Below, in pieces: positions 43,215 to 51,286 of a DNA stretch of 52,932 nucleotides (position 1 is the stretch's first letter; each line of letters starts with the position of its first letter). Where the stretch lies: assembly GCA_020850355.1 (NCBI GenBank), contig JADZEX010000002.1:1-52932 (forward strand). Direction: 5' to 3'. The stretch comes from Fimbriimonadaceae bacterium (GTDB taxonomy: Bacteria > Armatimonadota > UBA10988). Made by a program: the position numbers and the translations under genes. The notes below the pieces were generated by a model. It did not search any database. It saw only the letters and a program-made list of their open reading frames with translations, and was not told the DNA's origin.

Positions 43215-45268
43215 CCGAGGACCTGCTCCACGAGGCCTGCGATGCGCTCTACCTGCCCAGCCTCCGGCGGCGCGGCTTCCTGCAGGCGGCGGGCGGCCTG
43301 GCGGTGCTCTGTGCGGTCGGCCCCGCGCTCGGGCAGGCTGACGACCCGCGGCGGGCCGAGGTGGGCACCTGGCTGCGGATCGACCACGACGGGTCGATCA
43401 CGGTCTACAGCGGCAAGATCGAGTGCGGCCAGAACATCCGCACCACCCTGGCGCAGATCGTCGCCGAGGAGTTGGCGGTCGATCCGACGAGCTTGACGCT
43501 GGTGTTGGGCGACACCGACCTGGTGCCCTGGGATGCGGGCACCTTTGGCAGTCAGACCACGCCGCGGATGATGCCGATTCTGCGCGACGCCGCCGCGGCG
43601 GCGCGGGCGGCGCTGCTGGATCTGGCGGCGGCCCGCTGGCAGGTCCCGGCGACGGGTCTGCGGCTGGCGGCGGGCCAGGTGCGCGAGGTCGGCGGCCCGC
43701 GGCAGATTGGACTCGGCGAGCTGGTCGCCGGGCACCAACTGCTGCGGCGGGTCGGCCAGGCACCCGCCACGGCACCGTCCGACTGGCGGGTCGCCGGGCA
43801 GCCGCAGCGCAAGGCCAACGGCCGGGACATCGTCACCGGCCAGCAGCGCTACCCGTCCGACATCGTGCGGCCCGGCCTGCTCTACGGCGCGGTGCTGCGG
43901 CCGCCCGGGTGGGGCGCCGAGCTGACGGCGGTCGACCTGGCGCCGGCGCAGGCCCTGCCGGGGGTCACGGCGGTGCGACAGGGCAACTTCGTCGGCGTGG
44001 CGGCGCCCGACAGCGCGGCGGCCGCCGCGGCCCTGGCCGCGCTCCGGCCCCACTGGCGCCCGGCGGCAGCCGCCCGCGAGGCCGAGTTGTGGGCAACTCT
44101 CCGGCCGGCCCCGGCGGCGACGCTGCAGCGCAACAACGTGGCCGCCGGTCTGGCGCAGGCGGCGGTGACGGCCGCCAGCAGTTACCGCGTGGCCTACATC
44201 GCCCACGTGCCGTTGGAGCCGCGCGCCGCGGTGGCCGAGTGGAGCGACGGCAAGCTGACCGTCTGGACCGGCACGCAGCGGCCGTTCGGGGTGCAGCAGG
44301 AGTTGCAGCAGGCGTTTGGGTTGACCACCGCGCAGGTGCGCGTGATCCAGCCCGACGTCGGCTCGGGCTACGGCGGCAAGCACACCGGCGAGGCCGCCCT
44401 GGAGGCTGCCCGCCTGGCCCAGGCCGCGGGCCGGCCGGTGAAGGTCTGCTGGACCCGCGAAGAGGAGTTTCAGTGGGCCTACGCCCGGCCGGCCGGCGTG
44501 ATCGACGTGCTCAGCGGCGCCGCCGCCGACGGCCGGTTGGTGGCTTTCGAGCAGCACAACCACAACTCGGGCCCGGCCGGCCTCAAGCCGCCCTACGCCA
44601 TCGAGGCCCAACACACCGAGTTCCACCGTGCCGACAGCCCACTGCGGCAGGGCAGCTACCGCGGCCTGGCCGGCTGCGCCAACTTCTTCGCCCGCGAGAG
44701 TCACCTCGACGAGTTGGCCCACGCCCTGCGACTCGACCCGCTGGCGCTGCGGCTGCGCAACACCACCGACGGGCGGCTGCGCGGCGTGCTGGAGGCGGCG
44801 GCGGAGCGCTTCGGCTGGGCGCAGACCCCGCCCGCCGGGCACGGCTACGGGATCGCCTGTGGCTACGAGAAGCTGAGCTGGGTGGCCACCTGCGCCGAAG
44901 TCACCGTGCGCGACGGCCGGATTGTGGTGGAGCGGCTGGTCACAGCGTTCGACTGCGGCGCGGTGATCAACCCCGACACGGTGCGCAATCAGATCCAGGG
45001 GATGCATGTGCAGGCGCTGGGCGGCGCGTTGTTCGAGGCGCTGCACTTCGCCGACCAGCAGATCACCAACCGCTGGCTGTCGCAGTACCGTGTGCCGCGC
45101 CTGCGCGACATCGTGCCCGAGGAGATCGTCCTGCTGGACCGTCGCGACCAGCCCTCGGTTGGCGCTGGCGAGACGCCGTTGATGGCCGTGGCGCCGGCGA
45201 TTGCCAACGCGCTCTTCCGGGCCACCGGCCAGCGGCTACGCGATCTGCCCCTGCGGCTGCCGCAGTAG
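43211..45268 (+). CDS. Molybdopterin-dependent hydroxylase large subunit (IorB-like), Tat-exported
   Basis: Protein of 685 residues. A twin-arginine signal RRRGFLQAAGGLAVL (19-33) indicates folded export with its partner subunit. The body follows the isoquinoline-1-oxidoreductase/aldehyde oxidoreductase pattern: GKIECGQNIRTTLAQIVAEEL, GTFGSQTTPRMMP, DVGSGYGGKHTGEAA, then GSYRGLAG and the C-terminal VGAGETPLMAVAPAIANA with the catalytic glutamate. It oxidises an aromatic heterocycle or aldehyde using water. At 685 residues it is somewhat shorter than the about 730-780 usual for IorB. With the small subunit it forms a two-gene operon behind an orphan PAS kinase. The natural substrate cannot be told from sequence. 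Confidence 0.9.
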   Translation: MTEDLLHEACDALYLPSLRRRGFLQAAGGLAVLCAVGPALGQADDPRRAEVGTWLRIDHDGSITVYSGKIECGQNIRTTLAQIVAEELAVDPTSLTLVLGDTDLVPWDAGTFGSQTTPRMMPILRDAAAAARAALLDLAAARWQVPATGLRLAAGQVREVGGPRQIGLGELVAGHQLLRRVGQAPATAPSDWRVAGQPQRKANGRDIVTGQQRYPSDIVRPGLLYGAVLRPPGWGAELTAVDLAPAQALPGVTAVRQGNFVGVAAPDSAAAAAALAALRPHWRPAAAAREAELWATLRPAPAATLQRNNVAAGLAQAAVTAASSYRVAYIAHVPLEPRAAVAEWSDGKLTVWTGTQRPFGVQQELQQAFGLTTAQVRVIQPDVGSGYGGKHTGEAALEAARLAQAAGRPVKVCWTREEEFQWAYARPAGVIDVLSGAAADGRLVAFEQHNHNSGPAGLKPPYAIEAQHTEFHRADSPLRQGSYRGLAGCANFFARESHLDELAHALRLDPLALRLRNTTDGRLRGVLEAAAERFGWAQTPPAGHGYGIACGYEKLSWVATCAEVTVRDGRIVVERLVTAFDCGAVINPDTVRNQIQGMHVQALGGALFEALHFADQQITNRWLSQYRVPRLRDIVPEEIVLLDRRDQPSVGAGETPLMAVAPAIANALFRATGQRLRDLPLRLPQ

Positions 45269-45277
45269 GTCCGGCGC

Positions 45278-45307
45278 CTGACAGCCAGCCCCGCCTGGGC
45301 GCATGAT
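45278..45307 (+). promoter_or_regulatory. Promoter of the ankyrin gene
   Basis: CTGACA (45278-45283) and CATGAT (45302-45307) with an 18-bp spacer are good sigma70-type boxes (5/6 and 4/6 matches). They lie 19 bp before the TTG start at 45326 and 10-40 bp after the upstream stop. Confidence 0.5.
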
Positions 45308-45325
45308 GGGCAGGCGGAGAGCGCT

Positions 45326-46438
45326 TTGACCAAAGCAGCGGTGCAGGCAGCAAGGGCAGTTGAGAAGGCGATCACGGCGGGTGACCGCGCGGCGGTAGCA
45401 CGGCTGCTGGCGGCCGAGCCGGAGCTGGTGCTGGCCGGCGGTCCCCTGGTGCAGGCCTGTGCCGTGGGCGATCTGGCCACCGCCGAGCTGTTGCTGGCGG
45501 CGGGCGCCGATCCCAACGGCCAGGCCGACGCGCCCTTCACCCCGGTCCACCGCGCCGCGATGCCGCTCTCGGGACGGGCCTGGTCGCCCGGTCACGAGGC
45601 CTGCCTGCGACTCCTCGCCGCCCGCGGCGCCGACCTGCAGGCGCGCTGTTGGGCCGGCCTGACACCCCTCGGCATGGCCGCCCGGCGCGGCGACGGCGAT
45701 GGCGTGCGGATCTTGCTGGAACTGGTCGGCGACCAGCCGCCGGACCTGCCAGATGCCTGCTGCCTGGGCGACGCCGACCGCGTGCTGGCGATCCTCGACA
45801 CGGCGCCCGAGCGCCTGGAAGAGCCGACCGTCCACGGCTACCGGCCGTTGCACCTGGCCTGTGAGAGTCGCGCCTGGCAGTACGACCCGGCGGCCGGCGA
45901 CCGCCTGGCGCGGATCGTTGGCGAGCTGCTCGACCGCGGCGCCAGCGATGGGCCGCACGAGGTGGAGGGCGAGTGCGGCGCCACGCCGCTGGATGTGGTC
46001 TGCGGCCACGGCGCCGAACCGGCGGTGCTGGCGTTCTTCTCGCGAGGACGCTTCCGCGGGCGGCCGTTCGAGCGGCTGTTGGGTTCGAATCGGGTGGCTT
46101 TGCTGGATCACCTGCCCCCGGAGCAGTGGCGGCCGAATCTGGTCAGCAACCCGCGGAACGGCAACACCCTGCTGGGCGAGAGTGTGCGCTACGGTCAGTT
46201 GCAGGCGGTGCGCTGGTTGCTCGACCACGGCGCCGACCCGCGGCTGGCCGACTCGAACGGCTGGACGCCGCTGCACTATGCCGCCCGCCGCGGACTGGCC
46301 GAGCCCTGGCTGCGGGCCTTGCTGGCGGCCGGGGCCGACCCGCGGGCCGTCAACCACGACGGCCAGACGCCCGCCGACCTGGCGCGCGAGCGCGGCAAGG
46401 TCGCGCTCGTGGCGGTGCTCTCCGCAGGGCGCAGTTAG
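45326..46438 (+). CDS. Ankyrin-repeat protein
   Basis: Protein of 370 residues from a TTG start with GGCGGAGAG in front. There is no signal peptide or membrane helix. Ankyrin repeats are visible at both ends: for example LVQACAVGDLATAELLLAAG (about 45-64), LTPLGMAARRGDGDGVRILLE, HGYRPLHLACE, ECGATPLDVVCGHG, AVRWLLDHGADPRLAD and GWTPLHYAARRG (about 310-325). The middle section is degenerate and longer than a canonical 33-residue unit. Ankyrin proteins mediate protein binding; a partner is not suggested by context. It has its own promoter and is followed by the hisHF promoter 10 bp after its stop. Confidence 0.88.
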   Translation: MTKAAVQAARAVEKAITAGDRAAVARLLAAEPELVLAGGPLVQACAVGDLATAELLLAAGADPNGQADAPFTPVHRAAMPLSGRAWSPGHEACLRLLAARGADLQARCWAGLTPLGMAARRGDGDGVRILLELVGDQPPDLPDACCLGDADRVLAILDTAPERLEEPTVHGYRPLHLACESRAWQYDPAAGDRLARIVGELLDRGASDGPHEVEGECGATPLDVVCGHGAEPAVLAFFSRGRFRGRPFERLLGSNRVALLDHLPPEQWRPNLVSNPRNGNTLLGESVRYGQLQAVRWLLDHGADPRLADSNGWTPLHYAARRGLAEPWLRALLAAGADPRAVNHDGQTPADLARERGKVALVAVLSAGRS

Positions 46439-46447
46439 GCGCTGCGC

Positions 46448-46488
46448 TTGGCCCTCCCGGCGGCCTGCGCTACACTGAGGGCCGGGAG
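46448..46488 (+). promoter_or_regulatory. hisHF promoter with flanking inverted repeat
   Basis: TTGGCC (46448-46453) and TACACT (46471-46476) have the ideal 17-bp spacer. CTCCCGGC (46454-46461) and GCCGGGAG (46481-46488) form a perfect 8-bp inverted repeat that brackets the -10 box. The right arm also contains the ribosome-binding site of hisH (ATG at 46494). The layout suits a repressor-bound operator or a short leader hairpin. Confidence 0.5.
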
Positions 46489-46493
46489 CCACG

Positions 46494-47120
46494 ATGGTCG
46501 CCATCATCGATTACGAAGCCGGCAACCTCACCAGCGTCGCGCTGGCGGTGCGGCATCTCGGGTTCGTTGGCGAGGTCACCCAGGACCCGGCGGTGATCGC
46601 CAGCGCCGAACGGGTGATTTTCCCCGGCCAGGGCGCCGCCGGCTCGGCGATGGCCAACCTCCGCCGGCTGGGCCTCGACCAGCCCCTCCGCGCCGCCATC
46701 GCCGACGGGCGGCCGGTGCTCGGGATCTGCATCGCGCACCAGTTGATCTTCGACCACACCGCCGAAGATGGCGGGGTCGCCTGTCTCGGGCTGCTGCCCG
46801 GTCCGGTGATCCGCTTCGACTTTGCCGGCCGCCGGGTGAAGATCCCGCAGATGGGCTGGAACGCCGTCGAGCTGCAGACCGCCCACCCGGTCTTCGAGGG
46901 CTTCGAGAGCGGCTGGGAGTGCTACTTCGTGCATTCGTACTATCCGGTCCCGGCAGACCCGGCGCTGACCCTGGCCAGCACCGAGTACGAGGGTCTCTCG
47001 TTCGCCAGCATCGTCGGCCGCGACAACCTCATTTCGACGCAGTTCCACCCCGAGAAGAGCGGCCGCGCCGGGCTGACGCTGCTGCGCAACTTCCTGACCT
47101 GGGATGGCCGACCATGCTGA
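46494..47120 (+). CDS. hisH: Imidazole glycerol phosphate synthase glutaminase subunit
   Basis: Protein of 208 residues, full length. It hydrolyses glutamine and passes ammonia to HisF in histidine biosynthesis. The triad Cys79, His185 and Glu187 (TQFHPEKSG) is complete, and [13 protein letters not shown] and PQMGWN are typical. The nucleophile elbow is [10 protein letters not shown] instead of the usual GICLGMQLLF, so the conserved glycine two residues after the cysteine is alanine. This may alter oxyanion-hole geometry but keeps the family look. It overlaps hisF by 7 bp. No other his gene is in the window, so this is an isolated hisHF pair. Confidence 0.93.
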   Translation: MVAIIDYEAGNLTSVALAVRHLGFVGEVTQDPAVIASAERVIFPGQGAAGSAMANLRRLGLDQPLRAAIADGRPVLGICIAHQLIFDHTAEDGGVACLGLLPGPVIRFDFAGRRVKIPQMGWNAVELQTAHPVFEGFESGWECYFVHSYYPVPADPALTLASTEYEGLSFASIVGRDNLISTQFHPEKSGRAGLTLLRNFLTWDGRPC

Positions 47121-47893
47121 GCAAGCGGCTGATTGTCTGCCTCGACGTGCGCGACCGCAAGGTCACCAAGGGCGTCAAGTTCGTCGGCAATGTCGACATC
47201 GGCGACCCGGTGACGATGGCCAAGGAGTACTCCGACGGCGGGGTCGACGAGCTGGTGTTCTACGACATCACCGCCAGCGCCGAAGGCCGGCCGATCGACC
47301 TCCAGATGGTGGAACAGGTGGCGGAGCAGGTCTTCATCCCGTTCAGCGTCGGCGGCGGCATCCGGAACGTCGACGACATGCGGCGTGCGCTGCTGGCGGG
47401 GGCTGACAAGGTCTCGGTCAACTCCCTGGCGGTGCAGCACCCCGAGATCATCCGCGACGGCGCCGTGGCGTTCGGCAACCAGTGCATCGTGCTGGGCATG
47501 GACGCTCTCAAGGTGGAGCCCAGCGCCGCGATTCCGTCGGGCTACGAAGTGGTGATCCGCGGCGGGCGAACGCGTATGGGTCTCGACGCGGTGCAGTGGG
47601 CGCAGCGCGCGCAGGAGCTCGGCGCCGGCGAGATCTGCCTCAACAGCATCGACGCCGACGGGACGCGGGACGGGTACGAGCTGACCGTCACCCGGCTGGT
47701 CAGCGAAGCGGTCGACATCCCGGTGATCGCCTCGGGCGGCGCGGGCGTGCCGCAGCACCTGGCCGCGGTGCTGACGGTCGGCCGCGCCGATGCGGCCTTG
47801 GTCGCCAGCATGGTGCACTACGGCGACTACACCTGCCAGAGTATCAAACAGGACCTCCACGCCGCCGGCGTGAAGGTGCGTCTGAGCTGGTGA
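47114..47893 (+). CDS. hisF: Imidazole glycerol phosphate synthase cyclase subunit
   Basis: Protein of 259 residues; the ATG at 47114 lies inside the hisH end. The (beta/alpha)8 cyclase converts PRFAR and ammonia to imidazole glycerol phosphate and AICAR. Catalytic Asp11 (CLDV) and Asp130 (GMDA) are at the same numbers as in the Thermotoga enzyme. Phosphate-binding motifs [14 protein letters not shown] and IASGGAG are intact, as is [15 protein letters not shown]. The loop after Asp130 is slightly longer ([18 protein letters not shown]) than in the common form. With HisH it forms one operon under the promoter at 46448. Confidence 0.95.
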   Translation: MLSKRLIVCLDVRDRKVTKGVKFVGNVDIGDPVTMAKEYSDGGVDELVFYDITASAEGRPIDLQMVEQVAEQVFIPFSVGGGIRNVDDMRRALLAGADKVSVNSLAVQHPEIIRDGAVAFGNQCIVLGMDALKVEPSAAIPSGYEVVIRGGRTRMGLDAVQWAQRAQELGAGEICLNSIDADGTRDGYELTVTRLVSEAVDIPVIASGGAGVPQHLAAVLTVGRADAALVASMVHYGDYTCQSIKQDLHAAGVKVRLSW

Positions 47894-47903
47894 ACGGCCC
47901 GGG

Positions 47904-48704
47904 TCAGCGCGGCTGGTAGTCCGCCAGGCACGCCCCCAGGCGAGGGTTCAGTAACAGTTCGGCCAACTGCCCGGCGGCGCGCTCACGGCGCTGGGCGTCG
48001 TTGAGGGTCGGCTGCATGAGGTCGGCCAGCGCGGTCTCAAAGGTGCGCCGCTGGGCGTGGAAGTCGTCGGGCGGCAGCTTGCGGAGCTTCGCCAGCAACT
48101 CGCGCACGGCGGTCCCGAAGGCCTCCCGGTCAGCCTCGCGGCGGCGGCTGAGGTTGGTCACCAGCTCGTCGACCCAGCGCTGCCAGCGGTCGGGCGGCTG
48201 CGCCAGGCGGTTGGCCAGTTCGCCGATCACGTCGCGGGCCTGCCAGGCGGCCTCGGGCGCGGCCAGCGCGGCGGCCTGCTCCGGGCTGAGCTTGGCGGCC
48301 AGCGACTGCGCCGCCGGCTGCACCAGTTCGTAGAGCTGCCCTCGGCCAACCAGCGGCCGGCCGAGCCGCTTCGCCGCCTCGGCGCGGGCGACGGTCAGGC
48401 GCTCGTCGATCTCCTCCTGCGGCTCTTCTCCGGCGGCGGCCGCGGTGCGGATGGCGCGCAAGACTTCCTGCACGGCCGGATCGGCGTCCTGCGCGGCCAG
48501 TTGCGTCCGCAGTTCGCCGACCTGCAGCACGACATCGCTCAGCGCCTGCACCTGCGGCGGCGTGAACTCGCCGCGACGCAGCAGCCGGAAGACCTCGAGG
48601 TCGCGCTCCAAGACCTCCGGCGTCAGTGCCGCCGGCGGGGCCTGGGCCAGGGCGGCGGAGGCGAGCAGTTGGGCGGCCAGCCAGCCGACAAGTCCTCGGC
48701 GCAT
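47904..48704 (-). CDS. Secreted helical protein of unknown function
   Basis: Protein of 266 residues with a signal peptide (RRGLVGWLAAQLLASAALAQA). The mature part is almost wholly helical, rich in Ala, Leu, Gln, Glu and Arg, with repeating motifs such as VQALSDVVLQVGELRTQLAA, EEIDERLTVARAEAAKRL and LNDAQRRERAAGQLAELLLNP. The QLA/LSPEQAAAL style resembles periplasmic helical proteins of the Spy/CpxP kind, but that is only compositional. No cysteine pair or catalytic motif is seen. It is convergent with hisF (10 bp apart) and divergent from the PH-like gene at 48846. A weak promoter pair (TTCGCC, 18 bp, CACAAT on the minus strand) lies in the 141-bp spacer. Confidence 0.75.
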   Translation of the reverse strand: MRRGLVGWLAAQLLASAALAQAPPAALTPEVLERDLEVFRLLRRGEFTPPQVQALSDVVLQVGELRTQLAAQDADPAVQEVLRAIRTAAAAGEEPQEEIDERLTVARAEAAKRLGRPLVGRGQLYELVQPAAQSLAAKLSPEQAAALAAPEAAWQARDVIGELANRLAQPPDRWQRWVDELVTNLSRRREADREAFGTAVRELLAKLRKLPPDDFHAQRRTFETALADLMQPTLNDAQRRERAAGQLAELLLNPRLGACLADYQPR

Positions 48705-48845
48705 CGCGCATCTCCGCAGCTATTGTGGCACAGCGCCGGGCGGTTGGCGAATCGTGACAGGAAGCCTGCACCGACGGCGAATCGCAACCTGCGACGGCAA
48801 CTCTCGGCCTGCGGCTGGGGTTGCTGCTACCAGGAGCCCTGCGGC

Positions 48846-49484
48846 ATGAGCGAATCCAGCGCCCGGCAGTTGGAGCCCGATGAGATCGCGGAGTGGCTCG
48901 GCGGCACCGTCGCCGGCCGGTTGTCCGATTCCCTCGGCCCGGCCGACCGGCCGGCTGGGCGGGCCGCGCCGCTGGTCGCTGCCACGCTGGCGGCGCTGCT
49001 GGCAGCTTTCATCGCCGCCCGAATCGGCAGCGAAGGTAGCGCCCCCGGCGTGCCGGTGGTGCTGCCCCTGCTGGTGATCCTGGCGCTGGGCGCCAAGCTG
49101 GCGGTGCGCAGCCGCGGCCGCCGCACCACGACGGGCGAACGCGACCTGGTGGCCCGCGGCGAGGGCCTTTGGATCGGCGGGCTGGGGGGTACGCTGCTGC
49201 CGTGGCGCAAGGTGACCGGCCTGCAGGAGGTGGCGTCGCCGCAGTCCGGCGGGCGCTGCGTGATCAACCACGAGGGCGGCGTCCTCTGGCTGGACCTCCG
49301 CGAGCCCGGCAATGCAGTGATCGCGGCCACCGTCAAACGCCTGCTGGCCGCCCGCGCCACCGGTTGGCTGCTGCCCGGCGAAGTCGACCGCCACACTCTC
49401 GGGGCTTCTGCCAGCGGCCTTTCCCGCCTGCGCGGCGCCGGCGAGGACGACGTCGAACGCGGGCTGTCGCAGGTCGACGCGTAG
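48846..49484 (+). CDS. PH-like membrane protein, short paralogue
   Basis: Protein of 212 residues, ATG at 48846. The N-terminal segment SARQLEPDEIAEWLGG is followed by two hydrophobic helices (about 41-60 and 66-86). A beta-rich bacterial PH-like domain follows (about 98-171), with RDLVARGEGLWIGGLGGTLLPWRKVTGL, and a tail ends DDVERGLSQVDA. The same order of motifs is found in the gene at the right edge of the window (VSAEQIANWLG, two helices, DADGISARVRG..FAWADLESI, LDAELGLSRV), so the two are paralogues. The function of such PH-like membrane proteins is generally unknown. The stop lies 6 bp from the end of the TOPRIM gene on the other strand. Confidence 0.7.
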   Translation: MSESSARQLEPDEIAEWLGGTVAGRLSDSLGPADRPAGRAAPLVAATLAALLAAFIAARIGSEGSAPGVPVVLPLLVILALGAKLAVRSRGRRTTTGERDLVARGEGLWIGGLGGTLLPWRKVTGLQEVASPQSGGRCVINHEGGVLWLDLREPGNAVIAATVKRLLAARATGWLLPGEVDRHTLGASASGLSRLRGAGEDDVERGLSQVDA

Positions 49485-49490
49485 CGGCGG

Positions 49491-50273
49491 TCAGGCTGCG
49501 ACCTGCTGCAAGATCGACCAGACGCCGGTTGTCTCGAGGCTGCCGATTAGCTCCGCCCGCACGGCACGATGCGCCCAGAGCCGCTGCGCGAAGCCCTCAC
49601 TACCGCCATCGGCGAACCAGCCGGCGAGGTAGGAGAGCGCTGGCGCCTTGGCCTGCGCCGCGGCGTTGACGGGGATCGGCAGACCGTCCGGTCGGCTGGC
49701 CAACCAGGCCTCCACGGCGTCGGCGCAGTCCGGGGCAACGGCGGCCAGCGCGCTACAGAGGACTCGTTCGAGGGTCTGTTTGGCGGGCACGCCGGGGCGG
49801 GGTGGGGCGTCCACGCGCCAATGCAGCAAGTGGATCGGCGTGCCCGAAGCGAGCAGCAGACTGCCGTCCGCAGCGGTCCGGTGGGGCACTGCGGCGTCCG
49901 TCAGCCAGCGCGACACGGTGCCCAGCGTGAGCTGCGGAACCTGGTCCGGACCCAGCGCGGTGTCGCAGTCGGCGTCGGTCTGCACGACCAGCCGGGACAC
50001 TGGTGCCGTCTGCGACAGCGCCAGCGATGACAGGACGTGCCGCCGCAATTGGGCCGGGCCGCCGTGGACCGGCCGCAGGCGCACAAACCGACCCGTTGGC
50101 GTCACGAAGCCGTAGTCCCCTTGGCCCGCTACCGGTCGCCCCCAGGGGTCGCGACCGCCGCGACCGCGGATGTCCAGGCATCCAAGGTGCTGCAGGGCGC
50201 CGGCCCACATCGCGCGGTCATGGTAGCCTTCACAGACGACCCGCGACTCGGCGGGCGGGTCAGCGAAGGTCAT
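49491..50273 (-). CDS. TOPRIM-domain protein (candidate nuclease/effector)
   Basis: Protein of 260 residues. It has the TOPRIM layout: a first strand with the catalytic glutamate, VVCEGYHDRAMWAG (Glu15, Asp19), and later RLVVQTDADCD with the Asp100-x-Asp102 metal pair. The C-terminal half is helical and unrecognised. Free-standing TOPRIM proteins encoded next to ABC-type ATPases occur in OLD-like and PARIS-like (AriA/AriB) anti-phage systems. Here the start overlaps the ATPase stop by 14 bp, so the two are translationally coupled. The assignment to a named defence family is inference; primase/topoisomerase roles are unlikely because no other domain of those enzymes is present. Confidence 0.7.
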   Translation of the reverse strand: MTFADPPAESRVVCEGYHDRAMWAGALQHLGCLDIRGRGGRDPWGRPVAGQGDYGFVTPTGRFVRLRPVHGGPAQLRRHVLSSLALSQTAPVSRLVVQTDADCDTALGPDQVPQLTLGTVSRWLTDAAVPHRTAADGSLLLASGTPIHLLHWRVDAPPRPGVPAKQTLERVLCSALAAVAPDCADAVEAWLASRPDGLPIPVNAAAQAKAPALSYLAGWFADGGSEGFAQRLWAHRAVRAELIGSLETTGVWSILQQVAA

Positions 50274-51234
50274 CGCCCACCTCCGCGCGCGCGAAACGGA
50301 CCATCTCGCCGGCCAGCCGGTCGTGGCGGAGTTGTCCGTCGCTGAGGCGCACCGTGAACAGCGCGAGCTGCGTCGTGAGTTCAGCCGGCAGATGCTGAAC
50401 CAGACCGTCTACCAGTTCGATGCTGTGCGTGGCGATGACCGTCTGTTGCCCCGTGCCGACCAGCCCGGCCAGTAGCTCAGCCAGGCGGTCCAGGCCGCGA
50501 GGATGCTGGTGGATCTCTGGCTCTTCGATCAGCAGGAGCCCCAGGGGCTCTGCCAGCACGGTGCACGTCAACGCCGCCAGCGCCGCGACACCGTCACCGG
50601 CGACAGCCAAGGGGACGCTGCCCCAGGCGTACAACGCGTGCAGCTCCGGGTCGCCCAACTCGGTCAGCACCACCAGGTCCTCGATGCCCGGCACCAGCGG
50701 CTGCAGGAAGCTGACCGCCGCGGGCTTGCGACCCGAGCGGACCAGCGCCGAGAGAACATCTGGCAGGTCGTCGCGCCCAGCGGCCAGGTCGACCAGGGTC
50801 ACCGCGGGCGGTCCCACCAGGTCCTGGGTCGGGCCGTCGATGCGCACCTGGCCGTCCACCTCGAAACGGACGCGAGTTTCGACGAGCGGGTCGGGCCCGC
50901 GCTGCGAGGTGACCGTGATCGCCTGGTGGTCGGGGTCGAACAAGGTCAACTGCGTGGTGCGGTGACCGCCGTCCGGCCAGCCGACGGTCAGCCGCGCCGG
51001 CTTGGCCTCCGGTCGGCGCAGCAGCCACTGCGCCCCCCGCCGCAGGTCGCGACGGTGCGCCACGGCCCGGCAGATCGCCTCCGCCGGCTCGGGGTGCGTG
51101 GCGATCAGCAGCGCCTCCAGCAACGCGCTCTTGCCAGCGCCGTTGGGGCCCAGCAGCACGGTGAGAGGGGCCAGGCCGTCCAAGGTGCCTTCCCGGATCC
51201 CACGGAAGTTGCGGACCTCCAGGCTGCTGATCAC
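50260..51234 (-). CDS. OLD/AAA15-like ABC ATPase
   Basis: Protein of 324 residues. The GTG at 51234 follows GGGGAGAG and places ISSLEVRNFRGI, the classic SMC/RecF/OLD opening, at the N-terminus. Walker A is GPNGAGKSALLEAL (29-42), Walker B LLLIEEPEIHQHP (233-245) and the switch histidine His270 in IATHSIELVDGL. The region between is shorter than in full OLD proteins, and the C-terminal TOPRIM domain is missing; the TOPRIM is supplied by the next gene instead. Such split ATPase/TOPRIM pairs often act as phage-sensing and effector modules. A perfect hairpin at 51251-51278 separates it from the isomerase gene upstream. Confidence 0.85.
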   Translation of the reverse strand: MISSLEVRNFRGIREGTLDGLAPLTVLLGPNGAGKSALLEALLIATHPEPAEAICRAVAHRRDLRRGAQWLLRRPEAKPARLTVGWPDGGHRTTQLTLFDPDHQAITVTSQRGPDPLVETRVRFEVDGQVRIDGPTQDLVGPPAVTLVDLAAGRDDLPDVLSALVRSGRKPAAVSFLQPLVPGIEDLVVLTELGDPELHALYAWGSVPLAVAGDGVAALAALTCTVLAEPLGLLLIEEPEIHQHPRGLDRLAELLAGLVGTGQQTVIATHSIELVDGLVQHLPAELTTQLALFTVRLSDGQLRHDRLAGEMVRFARAEVGDDLR

Positions 51235-51250
51235 CGTGCTCTCCCCTCGC

Positions 51251-51278
51251 CGCCGGGGCCGCGTAGGCGGCCCCGGCG
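51251..51278 (-). terminator. Perfect 12-bp GC hairpin between isomerase and ATPase genes
   Basis: CGCCGGGGCCGC (51251-51262) is perfectly complementary to GCGGCCCCGGCG (51267-51278) with a 4-base loop. It lies 9 bp beyond the isomerase stop on the minus strand. There is no T-run after it, so it may be a Rho-independent-like terminator of GC-rich type or a leader structure of the ATPase gene, whose ribosome-binding site follows directly. Confidence 0.6.
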
Positions 51279-51286
51279 CGGTTCGC

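Noticed and set aside
46083-46096. GGTTCGAATC-like string resembling a tRNA T-arm
   Set aside because: It is inside the ankyrin gene, with no acceptor, D-arm or anticodon stem around it.
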